A DNA stretch of 64,000 nucleotides from positions 1,984,001 through 2,048,000 of the forward strand of contig CAWDLR010000003.1 of the NCBI GenBank assembly GCA_963803125.1, in the 5' to 3' direction. The translations under genes were made by a program, and so were the position numbers. A model generated the notes under the pieces. It saw nothing but the letters and a program-made list of their open reading frames with translations. It was not told the DNA's origin and searched no databases. How positions within the stretch are numbered: position 1 is the stretch's first letter; the number at the start of each line of letters is the position of its first letter. This document shows positions 9,071 to 18,162 of this stretch, in pieces. This DNA comes from G963675935 sp963803125. GTDB taxonomy: Bacteria; Planctomycetota; Planctomycetia; Pirellulales; Thermoguttaceae.

Positions 9071-11563
9071 TCACTTCCCCTTCGTGCGAATCCACTCTTT
9101 GATATTGCGTTGCTCGATCTCTTCCATCCGCTTTCGCTTGTCGAGGAAGTGGGAATATACCTGCAATTCGGCCTTCGACCAGGTGTTGGCTTCGAGATAG
9201 TCGCCGCAGAAGGGGACCAGCAGATCGATCCAACAGGCCATCTTGTCGGTCTCTTCCCGCGAGAGTTTTACGCCGCCGTGCCCTTGCTGCAACAGCGTCA
9301 TCAACCGGCTCTTGGCTGCGCCCGCGGAGTAGGGGGGCAACATGCCGGGGGACGACTGGGCGCTGATCCAATTGACGATCGGGTTGTGCGGATCGCCGCA
9401 GAGGCTGTTGGAGTGCTCGGCCCCGCTCACCCTGCGGCTGGCGGTCAGCGCCAGGTAGGCCTGACTCCACTTGCGTTTCGCCGTTGCATCGAACACGTCG
9501 CTGTCGAGCAGGCTGAAGGCGAGGTCGCCGGGATTGCCCGACCTTGCGGACGGTCGCGCCGCGGCGAGGGCTGAACGCGGCCCAAGGGGGACAGTCCCAT
9601 TTTCGTTGGCACGAAAATTGGGACAGTCCCCTTTGTGGCAGGCGATGCAATGCCGGTTCAGGATCGGTTGGATCTCGCCGCGGAAGCTGAAACCTCGCGG
9701 CGGACCGTAGAACCCCTCCATTTGCTCGGCGTCCTCGCGCAGGGCCAGCGGCACGGAAGAGCCGACCGGCGGCGCGGCGTTCTTATTCTCGTGGCAACCG
9801 ACGCACGAGCCGACCTCGCCGGGCTGGAACGTCGTCCAGCTTCGCATCGTCTGGATCGCGCAGCCCTTTTCGTCGATCGCCTGGAAATAGACGGGCGTGC
9901 GGGCGGGAACCTCGAAAAAAGCCGACCCGTCCTCGTGGACCTTCGTTTCCCCCAACACGATCTTCACGTCCCACGCGCCATTTCCGATTGCCACGGGCGT
10001 GCAGACCAGCGCCTCGCCGTCGGGCCCGGCGTTTTCGTTGTTGCCGATGCCGGCGGCGCGATAATCCAGCGCGACCACGCGGAGTTTCTTCACCGTGCCG
10101 CGGGGGACGCCGCGCAACCCTTCGCCCAGATAGATGTCTTGCATGTAGCAGAGGTCCAGCTTCTTGCGGTAATCGACGGTGTTGGGGCGCACGTGCGGCA
10201 CGCGCCGCGGGGCCAACGGAACCGGCTGGTTGCAGGAAATCCGCCCGTCGGCGGCGAGCAGCTCACGCCGCCCGTCCTGGTCCATCCAATAGATGCCGAA
10301 GGGGCCGGCCGCTCCCTCCGGCTTGAACGAAATCAGGAACTCCGTCTCACTTAGCGGGTAGGGATACTGGAACTGGTCGCCGCTCTGTCCGTAGGCGTCG
10401 ATGCGTTCGGCCCGAGTTTCGCGCAGCGGCGCGATCAACTGGGCGCCCTGATTCTCTTGCCGTCCCCGCGAGGGATCGATGATGCCGAGCCAGCCCTTTT
10501 GCAGCGTGTGATGGCCCGAGAAGACGGCCATCACCTTGTCCGTGCCGGGGATGGCGCGGGCGTGCAGCAGGCTGGTGGGAAACCAGGAGTTGTTGCCGTA
10601 ATACTCCGTCTGCCCCGTGCCGTCCGGATTCATCTGAAACAGCCCCTGCGAGAACATCTGGCCGCGATCGCTGTATTCCCAGCGGGTGTAAACGATGCGG
10701 CCGTCGGGCAGCACGCTCGGGTAGTTGGTGTGGACCTGGTCGAATGCCAGCCGGCGAAGGAAGCGGCCATCGCGGTCGCACGTGTACAGGTTGCTCACCT
10801 CCGTCCACCAGCAATCGACGGTCTGCACGCAGCGGGTGGAACTGAAGATGATCTGGCCGTTCGGCGCGTAAACCCCCTCATAGTCGGCGAAACCCAGGCC
10901 AAAGGTCAACTGCCGCACCCGGCCGGTCGCGGCATCGAGCTCGTAGAGATGATAGTCATCCTTGTCCAGCGATTTTTTCCAGGCAAACAGCACTTTCTTC
11001 CCGTCGTAGGAGACGTCGGGATCGCGGAGCACGCCGCCGGGATCGTCGACCAGCGCGCGAACCTGGCCGAACAGCCCGCTGAAACTCAAGAGGCAGAGGC
11101 TTGCACCGGGCGCGAAGCCCCGCTCGTTTTGGGCGTCGGACTGGCCTTCGGTGTAGGCGTAATGCGAGCCGCCGATATCGTAGTGCTTGGTGACGACAAT
11201 TCGCGGCCATTTTTTCAGCAAGGTCCGCAGTCTGGCCGCGCGGCGCTGCAGGCACGCCGCCTTGTAGAGGCGTCCCCAGGCAGGATCCTCGGCCGGGGCG
11301 TCTCTCAATTGGCGAAGTCGCGATTCCAGGCCGGCCGCGTCGCTCCCAAGCTCGCCGGCGATGGCGGCGATTGCGTCCTTCCAGGTCTTGTCTCGGTCGA
11401 TGCCGTCTTGGGCCCGCCAGTCGGCCAGCACGTCGGCGGGCACTGCCACCGAGCCGGACCGCTCTCGATCTGCCGCGTTGTGCGGGGCGTCGCCATAGGC
11501 CCGCGCCAACATGCCGACGAGAAGTGCGAAGCAAAGCGAGGATCGCATCGGCTTGATCGGCAT
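9071..11563 (-). CDS. Secreted propeller protein with CxxCH haem motifs (HzsA-related type)
   Basis: About 830 residues from the ATG at 11563 (11548 is an alternative start). A signal peptide (SLCFALLVGMLARAYG) precedes a long region with TolB/WD40-like repeats (DVSYDGKKVLFAWKK, YAPNGQIIFSSTR, SVLPDGRIVYTRWEYSDRG). Two haem-attachment motifs lie in the C-terminal third (CVGCHENK and CIACHKGD). This arrangement is common in planctomycetes and is related to the alpha subunit of hydrazine synthase. Similarity of layout does not show hydrazine chemistry. An in-frame palindromic repeat (9584-9634) adds residues just after the second haem motif. It is the first gene of a two-gene operon. Confidence 0.82.
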   Translation of the reverse strand: MPIKPMRSSLCFALLVGMLARAYGDAPHNAADRERSGSVAVPADVLADWRAQDGIDRDKTWKDAIAAIAGELGSDAAGLESRLRQLRDAPAEDPAWGRLYKAACLQRRAARLRTLLKKWPRIVVTKHYDIGGSHYAYTEGQSDAQNERGFAPGASLCLLSFSGLFGQVRALVDDPGGVLRDPDVSYDGKKVLFAWKKSLDKDDYHLYELDAATGRVRQLTFGLGFADYEGVYAPNGQIIFSSTRCVQTVDCWWTEVSNLYTCDRDGRFLRRLAFDQVHTNYPSVLPDGRIVYTRWEYSDRGQMFSQGLFQMNPDGTGQTEYYGNNSWFPTSLLHARAIPGTDKVMAVFSGHHTLQKGWLGIIDPSRGRQENQGAQLIAPLRETRAERIDAYGQSGDQFQYPYPLSETEFLISFKPEGAAGPFGIYWMDQDGRRELLAADGRISCNQPVPLAPRRVPHVRPNTVDYRKKLDLCYMQDIYLGEGLRGVPRGTVKKLRVVALDYRAAGIGNNENAGPDGEALVCTPVAIGNGAWDVKIVLGETKVHEDGSAFFEVPARTPVYFQAIDEKGCAIQTMRSWTTFQPGEVGSCVGCHENKNAAPPVGSSVPLALREDAEQMEGFYGPPRGFSFRGEIQPILNRHCIACHKGDCPNFRANENGTVPLGPRSALAAARPSARSGNPGDLAFSLLDSDVFDATAKRKWSQAYLALTASRRVSGAEHSNSLCGDPHNPIVNWISAQSSPGMLPPYSAGAAKSRLMTLLQQGHGGVKLSREETDKMACWIDLLVPFCGDYLEANTWSKAELQVYSHFLDKRKRMEEIEQRNIKEWIRTKGK
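9584..9634. repeat. GGGACAGTCCC palindrome inside a reading frame, copy 1
   Basis: Inverted repeat with arms GGGGGACAGTCCCATTTTCG and CGAAAATTGGGACAGTCCCC around a short loop. It lies wholly inside the propeller/haem protein gene and is translated without a stop, adding a peptide containing NFRANENGTVPLG just after CIACHKGD. Related elements lie in ppk (42331-42414) and glcE (59423-59501). Confidence 0.85.
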
Positions 11564-11686
11564 CTCGTACCCTCGATCGGAACGGCCGTGGCAGGCGGAC
11601 AGTAATCTCAATCGTAACAAACCCGCCCGGGATAATCAATTTGGCGTTGGCGGATTCGCAGAAGAACTGCGAAGTCCCGAGACTCT

Positions 11687-11711
11687 CGTTCCCACGCTCT
11701 GCGTGGGAACG
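11687..11711. repeat. Family D palindrome (GTTCCCACG...CGTGGGAAC), copy 1
   Basis: Perfect or near-perfect hairpin of about 25 bases with core CTCTG. Other copies lie at 24144-24170, 61431-61455 and 61511-61535. The last two form an inverted pair. Confidence 0.85.
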
Positions 11712-11911
11712 CGTGGTGTTCTCGGGGACGCGCAGAACGCTGACCCAGCCCGCCGCTTCCCTCCGGGGCGCGGCTAAACGCTGGGAGGGAACGTTCGCCT
11801 GACATGTTATCCACCGTAGTCGCGCTGCGAGGGGTCCACTTGCCGGCAATTGGATAGGCTTGTCATTCACTTCGCCACGTTCTATGATGCGACTCTGGTG
11901 AAGATCGGCAT

Positions 11912-11939
11912 TCATCATTCAGCAATCATCATTCAGCAA
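11912..11939. repeat. Tandem 14-bp direct repeat upstream of dnaB
   Basis: Two perfect copies of TCATCATTCAGCAA lie head to tail immediately before the dnaB start. They could be a slippage product, or a binding site pair that affects dnaB expression. The spacing leaves no strong Shine-Dalgarno sequence in front of the chosen ATG. Confidence 0.75.
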
Positions 11940-11945
11940 TCCCAA

Positions 11946-13367
11946 ATGTCCAGCGTCTATCGCACCGACGCCGGCCGCACGCCGGCCCGGGTCAGTCCCG
12001 AAATCCTCGACCGCCTGCCGCCGCACGACCTCGAAGCGGAAAAGGGCGTGCTGGGCAGTATCCTCTTGGACCCGAATCTCGCCGACGACGTCGCCCTGGC
12101 GCTGCGGCCGGAAGATTTCTATGCCGAAGCCAACGAGAAGCTCTATTGCCATCTGCTGGCGATGCACGACGAAGGGAAACGCATCGACGCCACGCTGCTG
12201 TTGGACCGGCTCCGTTCGGCCGGCGACCTCGAGTTGATCGGCGGGGCGGCCTACCTGGCCGAGGTCCTGCATGCCGTCCCCTACGCTTCCAACGCCGTCT
12301 ACTACGCCGAGATCGTCCGCGCCAAGGCGACGCTGCGGGCGCTGATCCACGCCAGCACCGAAATCCTCCGCGACGCCTACGAGCCGGCCCTCGATCCGCG
12401 CGAGCTGGTCGGCCGGGCCGAGGAGAAAATCTTCGCCGTTCACGACGAGCGCAGCAGCGATCAAGTCACCTCGATGAACGACCTGCTGATCGAGGCCTTC
12501 GAGCGGATCGATGCGCGGCTGGAACGCCGTGAAGGGGTGGGCGTGCCCACCGGCTTCAACGACCTCGACAACAAGACGGGCGGGCTGCACGACTCGGAGC
12601 TGGTCATCTTGGCCGCCCGGCCGAGCATGGGCAAAACCGCCCTGGCCACGAACATCGCCGAGTACGTCGCCTGCGAGGCGAAGGTGGCCACCCTGTTCGT
12701 CAGCCTGGAGATGGCCCGGCTGGAACTGGCCCAGCGGATGCTCTGTTCGCAGGGGCGGATCGACGCCAGCAAGTTCCGCAGCGGCTTTCTTTCCGGCGAC
12801 GACCGGCAGAAACTGGTGGCGGCCTCGGCCAAGCTGAGCAAGGTGCCGCTGTTCATCGACGACACGCCCACGCGGACCATCACCGAGATCGCCGCCTGTG
12901 CCCGGCGATTGAAGCGGAAGCACCAGTTGGGGCTGATCGTGATCGACTATTTGCAATTGATCCAGCCGGACGACCCGCGCGATCCGCGACAGGAGCAGGT
13001 GGCAAAAATGGCGCGGCGGCTCAAGGGCCTCGCCCGCGAGCTGAAGGTTCCCGTGCTCTGCCTGGCGCAGTTGAACCGCCAGGCCGACGCGGCCGAGCAC
13101 CGCCCGAAATTGAGCCATCTCCGCGAGTCGGGGGCGATCGAGCAGGACGCCGACGTGGTGATGTTCGTCCATCGCGAAGAGTACTACCACACCCACGAGG
13201 AGGCGGTGGAAAAGGGGATCTGCGGCCAGGCCGACATTATCGTGGCCAAGCAGCGGAACGGACCGACCGGCGACATCAAGCTCGCCTGGTTCGCGCAGTA
13301 CACCCGCTTCGAGAACCTCTCGCAAAAGCCATACGAGGAGTTCGGCGAGTACCAAGAGGACTTCTGA
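11946..13367 (+). CDS. dnaB: Replicative DNA helicase DnaB
   Basis: A 473-residue hexameric 5'-3' helicase that unwinds DNA at the replication fork. The N-terminal helical domain starts LPPHDLEAEKGVLGSILLDP. The RecA-like domain has Walker A in ARPSMGKTALATN near residue 230, the conserved LFVSLEM, Walker B in LIVIDYLQLI, then LAQLNRQ and LRESGAIEQDADVVMFVHREEYY. Length is normal for the family. The ATG at 11946 (MSSVYRTD) is preferred over upstream in-frame starts, because upstream residues match no DnaB and include the tandem 14-mer repeat. Confidence 0.97.
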   Translation: MSSVYRTDAGRTPARVSPEILDRLPPHDLEAEKGVLGSILLDPNLADDVALALRPEDFYAEANEKLYCHLLAMHDEGKRIDATLLLDRLRSAGDLELIGGAAYLAEVLHAVPYASNAVYYAEIVRAKATLRALIHASTEILRDAYEPALDPRELVGRAEEKIFAVHDERSSDQVTSMNDLLIEAFERIDARLERREGVGVPTGFNDLDNKTGGLHDSELVILAARPSMGKTALATNIAEYVACEAKVATLFVSLEMARLELAQRMLCSQGRIDASKFRSGFLSGDDRQKLVAASAKLSKVPLFIDDTPTRTITEIAACARRLKRKHQLGLIVIDYLQLIQPDDPRDPRQEQVAKMARRLKGLARELKVPVLCLAQLNRQADAAEHRPKLSHLRESGAIEQDADVVMFVHREEYYHTHEEAVEKGICGQADIIVAKQRNGPTGDIKLAWFAQYTRFENLSQKPYEEFGEYQEDF

Positions 13368-13410
13368 GTCGCTCCCCTTTTCCTCAGCTATACTTGTCTG
13401 GTTCCCCGCC

Positions 13411-15499
13411 GTGGTTGGCGGCGTGGCTTTCCGCGCTTGGGCAACGGATCAAGTTGTGTGCAAGTCTGAAAACTCCGCCGGCAGAGCGTGGATCGTCTGC
13501 GGGCTGCTGCTCGTGGCGGTGGCCGCCGTCTTCGGGCAGACGCTGCGGCACGAGTTCGTCAGCTACGACGACAGACTCTACCTGTTGGAGAACCGCGAGA
13601 ACGTCGGCGATGGGCTGACGGCCGCCTCGATCGGCTGGGCGTTCCGCACCACGCACGGAAGCATGTGGGGACCGGTCACCTGGCTCTCGCATCTGGCGGA
13701 TTGCCAGCTTTACGGTTTTCGGCCGTGGGGCCATCATCTCAGCAACGTGTTGCTGCACGCGGCCACGACGCTCTTGCTCTTTCTGACCTTGCGGCGGATG
13801 ACCGGCGATCTCTGGCCGATGCGCCTGGCAGCGGCGCTGTTCGCCATTCATCCCGCGCACGTGGAGACGGTGGCCTGGGTCGCGGAACGCAAGGGCCTCT
13901 TGGGCGGGCTGTTCTTCGTGCTGACGCTGGCCGCCTACGTGCGTCTGGTGCAACGCCCGTTCTCATGGTGCAACTACCTCATCGTAATCGCGGCGTTCGT
14001 GTTGGGCCTGATGTCGAAGCCGGTGCTGGTGACGCTGCCGCTGCTGCTGTTGCTGTTGGACTACTGGCCGTTGCGGCGAATGTCGCCGGGCTGTTGGCGG
14101 CGGCTGATCTGGGAGAAACTGCCGCTGCTGGCGTTGGCGGCGGCGGCCTGCGTGGCGGCGCCGCTGACGCAGGGTAGGGCGGTCGCCTCCGTCGCTCAAG
14201 TGCCGATCGGGCAGCGACTCGCCGACGCGCTGGTCGCCTACGTTGGATATCTGGGGCAGTTTTTCTGGCCGGCAAACCTCGTGCCGTTCTATCCGCGCCC
14301 TGCTCACGGCCCGCCGGCGTGGCAAACGTTCGCGGCGGCGGCGATTCTGCTGGCGATCTCGGCGGCGGCCACGGTCGCGCGGAAGCGGCGACCCTGGCTC
14401 TTCGTCGGCTGGTTCTGGTTCGTGGGGACGTTGGTGCCGATGATCGGACTGGTGCCGATCGGCGCCCATCGGATGGCGGATCGCTACACCTACGTCACGC
14501 AGATTGGCCTGTGCATCATCGTGGCCTGGGGGCTGGCGCGGCTCGTGGCGGTTTGGCCTCGCTGCCGGGCGGCGTGTGCGAGCGCCTCGCTGGCGATGCT
14601 GATAATGCTCGCGGCCGCGGCGTGGCTTCAGACTGCGCAGTGGCGCAACAGCAAAACGCTTTGGGCTCACATGCTCGAATGCTATCCCCGGCAAGCGATC
14701 GGATACAGTTGCTTCGGCGCCGCACTGCTCGATGAGGGACGCAGCGACAAGGCGATCGAGTACTTCAGGACCGCCCTGACCATCGACCCCTGCAGCGTCG
14801 AGGCGCTGACGCTGTTGGGCAACGTCGCCGCGGGACAGGGGAAGTACGCCGAAGCGGCCGACTACCTTGGCCTGGCGGTGAAACTCGATCCGCACCACGT
14901 TCGCGGCATGAACAACTACGCCCTGGCGCTGGTGAATCTCGGCGAAACAGAAAGGGCGATCAAGGTCTTGCGAAGCGCGCTGGCCGTCGAGCCCGATTCG
15001 CCGATCGTCAACAATAGCCTGGGCTCGATTTTGGCCAGCCGCGGCAAACTCGACGCGGCCGCGGAGTGCTTCAAGAGAGTGTTGGCGCGCGCCGAGGAAC
15101 GCAGACGCCCACGACAATCTCGGCTCGGTGTTGCGCGACCAAGGGCGGATCGACGAAGCTGTAACGCAGTGGCGCGAGGCGATTCGTTTGGACCGGCGTG
15201 ACGCTTCTGCCGTTCGGCGTCTGGCCTGGACGATGGCCACGTGCCGCGATGCGAAGATTCGCAGCGGCCGCGAGGCGATCGAATTGGCTGCATGGGGCGT
15301 GCAACTTTGCGAAGGCCGAGAGCCGCTGGCCTTGGGCACGCTGGCCGCCGCCTATGCCGAGGCGGGCCGATTCGCCGATGCCCTCAAGTGCGCCGACCGC
15401 GCGATTGCAGCCGCCGACGCCCGGGTGGAGGCCAACCTGGCAAAGAGCCTCCGCGGGCAGCGGGAACAATACCGGCAGGGAAAGCCCTACCGAGAATGA
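13411..15499 (+). CDS. Multi-pass membrane protein with C-terminal TPR repeats, frameshifted near 15096
   Basis: About 695 residues if one extra base is removed. The N-terminal two thirds has about ten membrane segments and begins with a luminal loop motif (VSYDDRLYLLENRENV, later WGPVTWLSHLADCQLYG and FAIHPAHVETVAWVAERKGLL) like the bacterial relatives of TMTC O-mannosyltransferases. The last third is TPR repeats (IEYFRTALTIDPCSVEALTLLGN, AADYLGLAVKLDPHHVRGMNNYAL). After ECFKRVLARAE the repeats continue in another frame (NADAHDNLGSVLRDQGRIDEAV to KPYRE), so a +1 base lies near 15096. A glycosyl-transfer role is an inference from fold. The start (GTG 13411) is uncertain. Confidence 0.8.
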
Positions 15500-15747
15500 C
15501 GAAGCGTTCCGCTCTTCATCGCAGTCGCCGTCTGCACCACGAGGCGAATGCCGCCCTGCGAGCTGAGGCGCCAGCGTCTTATCAATATGGGGTATTTGCA
15601 GAGACCTTGCCGGTTTTGCGGCTTTTTTGCCCATGCTCGGTCAAAGTCTGACGGCTGGGGATTGTGTGCGTCAAGTTCCGAGAAATCCGGTTCCGATGAG
15701 AGTAGTAGATTTGCTGTCCATAACGGCGCAATCCAAAGGGGGGAATC
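15500..15747. other. Intergenic, no feature seen
   Basis: 248 bases between the TPR protein and the small secreted protein. It should hold a promoter for the latter. No repeat family was recognised. Confidence 0.4.
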
Positions 15748-16173
15748 ATGCGACTGCGATGGATGTTCGGGGCCGTGCTCCTGCTGGCCACGTTGGCCAC
15801 AAGCGGCCAAACTCTGGCTGCGGGAAAGGATTCCGGCCGCTTGGCGGCACTGGCCGCCCGGCAGGATCTGTGCGATATGGTCTGTTTCGCTATGACCGAA
15901 GGGCACATGAATCCGGTCTATCGAGGGATCATCCTCCAGCAGGCGAAATCGGTGCTCTCGCCCGAGGAGTATGTGTCTTTCAAGCGGTCGCTCGATCGCG
16001 TCGCGCCGCCGCCTCCGCCGAGACCAAAAATGAAACACAAACACGTGGCCAAGGCCGTGGCGAAGCCGGCTCAGAAATCGACGCCGGCACCGACCGGAAA
16101 GGGGCAGGAACTGGTGATACCCGCCAGCGCGAACCTGCCTGACGGGGTAGCACCGCCGGTGTTCCTGCGGTAG
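15748..16173 (+). CDS. Small secreted protein of unknown function
   Basis: A 141-residue protein with a clear signal peptide (FGAVLLLATLATSGQTLAAG). A short helical region follows (CDMVCFAMTEGHMNP, SVLSPEEYVSFKRSLDRV), then a proline- and lysine-rich linker (PPPPPRPKMKHKH, KAVAKPAQKS). A good ribosome binding site (AAAGGGGGGAA) stands just before the ATG. It ends 12 bases before a methyltransferase gene, so they are probably co-transcribed. No family is recognised. The basic linker could bind DNA, cell wall or membranes. Confidence 0.75.
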   Translation: MRLRWMFGAVLLLATLATSGQTLAAGKDSGRLAALAARQDLCDMVCFAMTEGHMNPVYRGIILQQAKSVLSPEEYVSFKRSLDRVAPPPPPRPKMKHKHVAKAVAKPAQKSTPAPTGKGQELVIPASANLPDGVAPPVFLR

Positions 16174-16185
16174 AATCGGGGCACG

Positions 16186-16869
16186 ATGGCTGGCCGATTC
16201 GCCGAAAATGCGCTCTTCTTTCGTGAGTATCTGCGGAATTTCCACAGCACCGGCGCGCTTCTGCCCAGCGGGCGATTCCTGGCGGCGGCGCTGGCCCGGT
16301 TCGTAGGCGGCCGAACCGGCAACGGAGAGGCGACCGCTGGCCGGGTTCGGCCGCTGAGGATTCTGGAAGTCGGCCCGGGCACCGGCGCGGTCACGCGGCG
16401 AATCGTCGCCGCGATGGGCAGGGACGACACGCTCGACCTGGTGGAATTGAACGAGACGTTCGTCAGCCGGCTGAGAGAGTGTTTCCAGCATGACCCGGCC
16501 TTCCGTGCGGTTGCCGATCGCGCACGGGTGTTGCACTCCCCCATCGAGGATTTGCCACGCGAGCAGACGTATGACGTCATCGTGTCGGGGCTTCCGCTGA
16601 ACAACTTCTCGGCCGAGTTGGTCGGGCAAATCTTGGCCGTGCTGCTCGAGTTGCTGTCGGCCGAGGGGACGCTTTCCTTCTTCGAGTACATCGCGGTGCG
16701 GCCGGCCCGGGCGCTGGTCAGCGGCCGGGTGGAGCGGGAAAGGCTGCGAGGGGTGGCGCGGGCGATGCGGGCGGTGCTCGATCCGCATGAAATCCGCCGC
16801 GAGGCGATTTGGCTGAACGTTCCCCCGGCCTGGGTTCATCATGTCCGCCGAGACGCTGCCGCAAAATAG
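16186..16869 (+). CDS. Class I SAM-dependent methyltransferase (PmtA/KsgA-like)
   Basis: A 227-residue soluble methyltransferase. Motif I is ILEVGPGTGAVTRRI near residue 65, followed by the acidic LDLVELNETF loop and motif IV-like VIVSGLPLNNF. The pattern TGALLPSGRFLAAALAR before motif I and SGLPLNNF resembles phospholipid N-methyltransferases (PmtA) and the rRNA adenine dimethylase fold. A lipid substrate is plausible but not shown. Confidence 0.85.
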   Translation: MAGRFAENALFFREYLRNFHSTGALLPSGRFLAAALARFVGGRTGNGEATAGRVRPLRILEVGPGTGAVTRRIVAAMGRDDTLDLVELNETFVSRLRECFQHDPAFRAVADRARVLHSPIEDLPREQTYDVIVSGLPLNNFSAELVGQILAVLLELLSAEGTLSFFEYIAVRPARALVSGRVERERLRGVARAMRAVLDPHEIRREAIWLNVPPAWVHHVRRDAAAK

Positions 16870-16870
16870 C

Positions 16871-16900
16871 AGTGGGAGGCGACCGTAGCCGCCTCCCACT
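16871..16900. terminator. Hairpin between convergent genes
   Basis: A perfect inverted repeat, AGTGGGAGGCG...CGCCTCCCACT, with an 8-base loop directly between the convergent methyltransferase and cysteine-rich protein genes. There is no long T tract on either side, so it is a candidate bidirectional terminator rather than a canonical one. Its GGGAGGCGAC core also occurs in the nested element at 22382-22459. Confidence 0.6.
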
Positions 16901-16936
16901 TGGCTTTCGCCGTGTCACTGGCCGTTCTGTTGTCGG

Positions 16937-17416
16937 CTAGGAAGCGTCGTGGCCGTTGTCGGCTTTCTCGCCGCCGCAGCCTCCGCCCGAGGCGGAATCT
17001 CTGCCGCACCCACAGCCGTCATCCTTTCCGCAGGCGGACTTGCCGCAGCAGGCGGCTTTCTTGCCGCAATCGCACGTACCGCTTTTGGCGCAGCCGCAGC
17101 CGCAGGGGCACTTGACCCCCTTCGCGGCGCAATTGCAGGCGCCACTCTTGCCGCAACCGCACTTGCAGGGGCAGGCCGCGGCAGGTTTCTTGCCGCAATT
17201 GCAGACGCCGCTGGTGCCGCAGCCGCATTTGCAGGGGCATTCGACCCCTTTCTGGCCGCAATCGCAAACGCCGCTGTTCGCGCAGCCGCAGTTGCACTTA
17301 CAGCCGGCGGGATCGGGCGATTTCTTTGCGGAGGCCCCGGTCGCCCATACTGTCGCAAGAGCGAGCACTACGGCGAACGAGGCGGTGTAAACCACCTTCC
17401 AGGTTTTCCAACACAT
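16937..17416 (-). CDS. Secreted cysteine-repeat protein (metallothionein-like)
   Basis: 159 residues from the ATG at 17416. A signal peptide (VVYTASFAVVLALATVWATGASA) leads to four tandem units of about 22 residues, each with a pattern like CxCGCxxSGxCxCGxKxxxxC (for example CKCGCGTSGVCNCGKK). A final CCGKSACGKDDGCGCG stretch follows. Roughly a quarter of the mature protein is cysteine. This spacing is typical of metal-thiolate binding, so metal storage or detoxification outside the cytoplasm is the likely role, but no named family is recognised. Lysines are interspersed and aromatic residues are absent, as in metallothioneins. A second secreted cysteine-rich gene lies upstream on the same strand. 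Confidence 0.8.
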   Translation of the reverse strand: MCWKTWKVVYTASFAVVLALATVWATGASAKKSPDPAGCKCNCGCANSGVCDCGQKGVECPCKCGCGTSGVCNCGKKPAAACPCKCGCGKSGACNCAAKGVKCPCGCGCAKSGTCDCGKKAACCGKSACGKDDGCGCGRDSASGGGCGGEKADNGHDAS

Positions 17417-17618
17417 TGCTATTTGTCCTTGAAATGAGATGTACTTCGTATCGAAATTGAGAGAAACCAGGTTCAACGCGTCATCCCGTTCCGGCATGTA
17501 GCCTGCCAGCGTCGAGTCGGTCGACAAACGGGAGATATTGTGCCGCAGACGACACATTTACGTCAGGCAGATGCCCGTCCCATAAGAAAAGTGGGCGCGC
17601 AGCATCCCCTTGGCGGCA

Positions 17619-18017
17619 TCAGCAACGCCATCGGCACAACGCGCCGCAGCGTTGCAGGGCGGAGGGGCATAGGCCAGACGGACCGGGTCTGGACGAGGCA
17701 AATCCAGCGATCAGAACGTCCGCCGGCAAGCCATGAATCCCGTGCGTCGCTGCTGCAAGGTCGCGGGGTGGAGTGCGATGGAGAAGGGTCGCCTCGGTCG
17801 ATTTCCGCGGGCTTTGCTTGCCGAGATTGCAGCGGCAGACGGACTTGCCGGTGCAACAGCAGCAGCGCGGGTGCTTTGCCGTCGCGGCAGAGGGCTTGCC
17901 GTGCGACGCCTCGCAGTTGCAGCGAGGAAGCGAGAACGCGGCCACCGGCTGAACCGCCAGAGCGGCAGCCAACAGCCAAGCAAAGGACTCACGCGGCGTT
18001 CTCACCAGGCGAAACAT
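17619..18017 (-). CDS. Secreted cysteine-rich protein of unknown function
   Basis: 132 residues from the ATG at 18017 (MFRLVRTPRESFAW). A signal peptide (LLAAALAVQPVAAFS) is followed by a compact cysteine cluster (CNCEASHG, HPRCCCCTGKSVCRCN). The remainder is low in recognisable features. It resembles the repeat protein just downstream in cysteine spacing and location, which suggests a shared metal- or redox-related role. The C-terminal end is uncertain, because a small indel would change the last 50 residues. Confidence 0.55.
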   Translation of the reverse strand: MFRLVRTPRESFAWLLAAALAVQPVAAFSLPRCNCEASHGKPSAATAKHPRCCCCTGKSVCRCNLGKQSPRKSTEATLLHRTPPRDLAAATHGIHGLPADVLIAGFASSRPGPSGLCPSALQRCGALCRWRC

Positions 18018-18162
18018 AGCATCCTCTCCACCTGCATGATACACGCATTTCTATCGGCGACAAGCCCGAAGCAGGGCAGCCGTGCATCCTCCGCGGGAGC
18101 GGTGGCTGCAATCGAGTGATTCATCACCGCGGTGTCAATGTTCGACGCGATCGGTAAGCCGA

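Larger units (their letters stand above)
11564..11945. other. Divergent intergenic region before dnaB with several repeats
   Basis: This 382-base gap holds the promoters of the haem operon (minus) and dnaB (plus). It contains a GTTCCCACG...CGTGGGAAC palindrome at 11687-11711 and a GCGCGGCTAAACG repeat at 11752-11778 shared with 44150-44176. It also holds a perfect tandem duplication of the 14-mer TCATCATTCAGCAA at 11912-11939, ending six bases before the dnaB ATG. No gene is evident. Confidence 0.6.

Noticed and set aside
9071..11563. True hydrazine synthase subunit (anammox)
   Set aside because: Only the general layout is shared, no other anammox genes are present, and such paralogues are widespread in ordinary planctomycetes.
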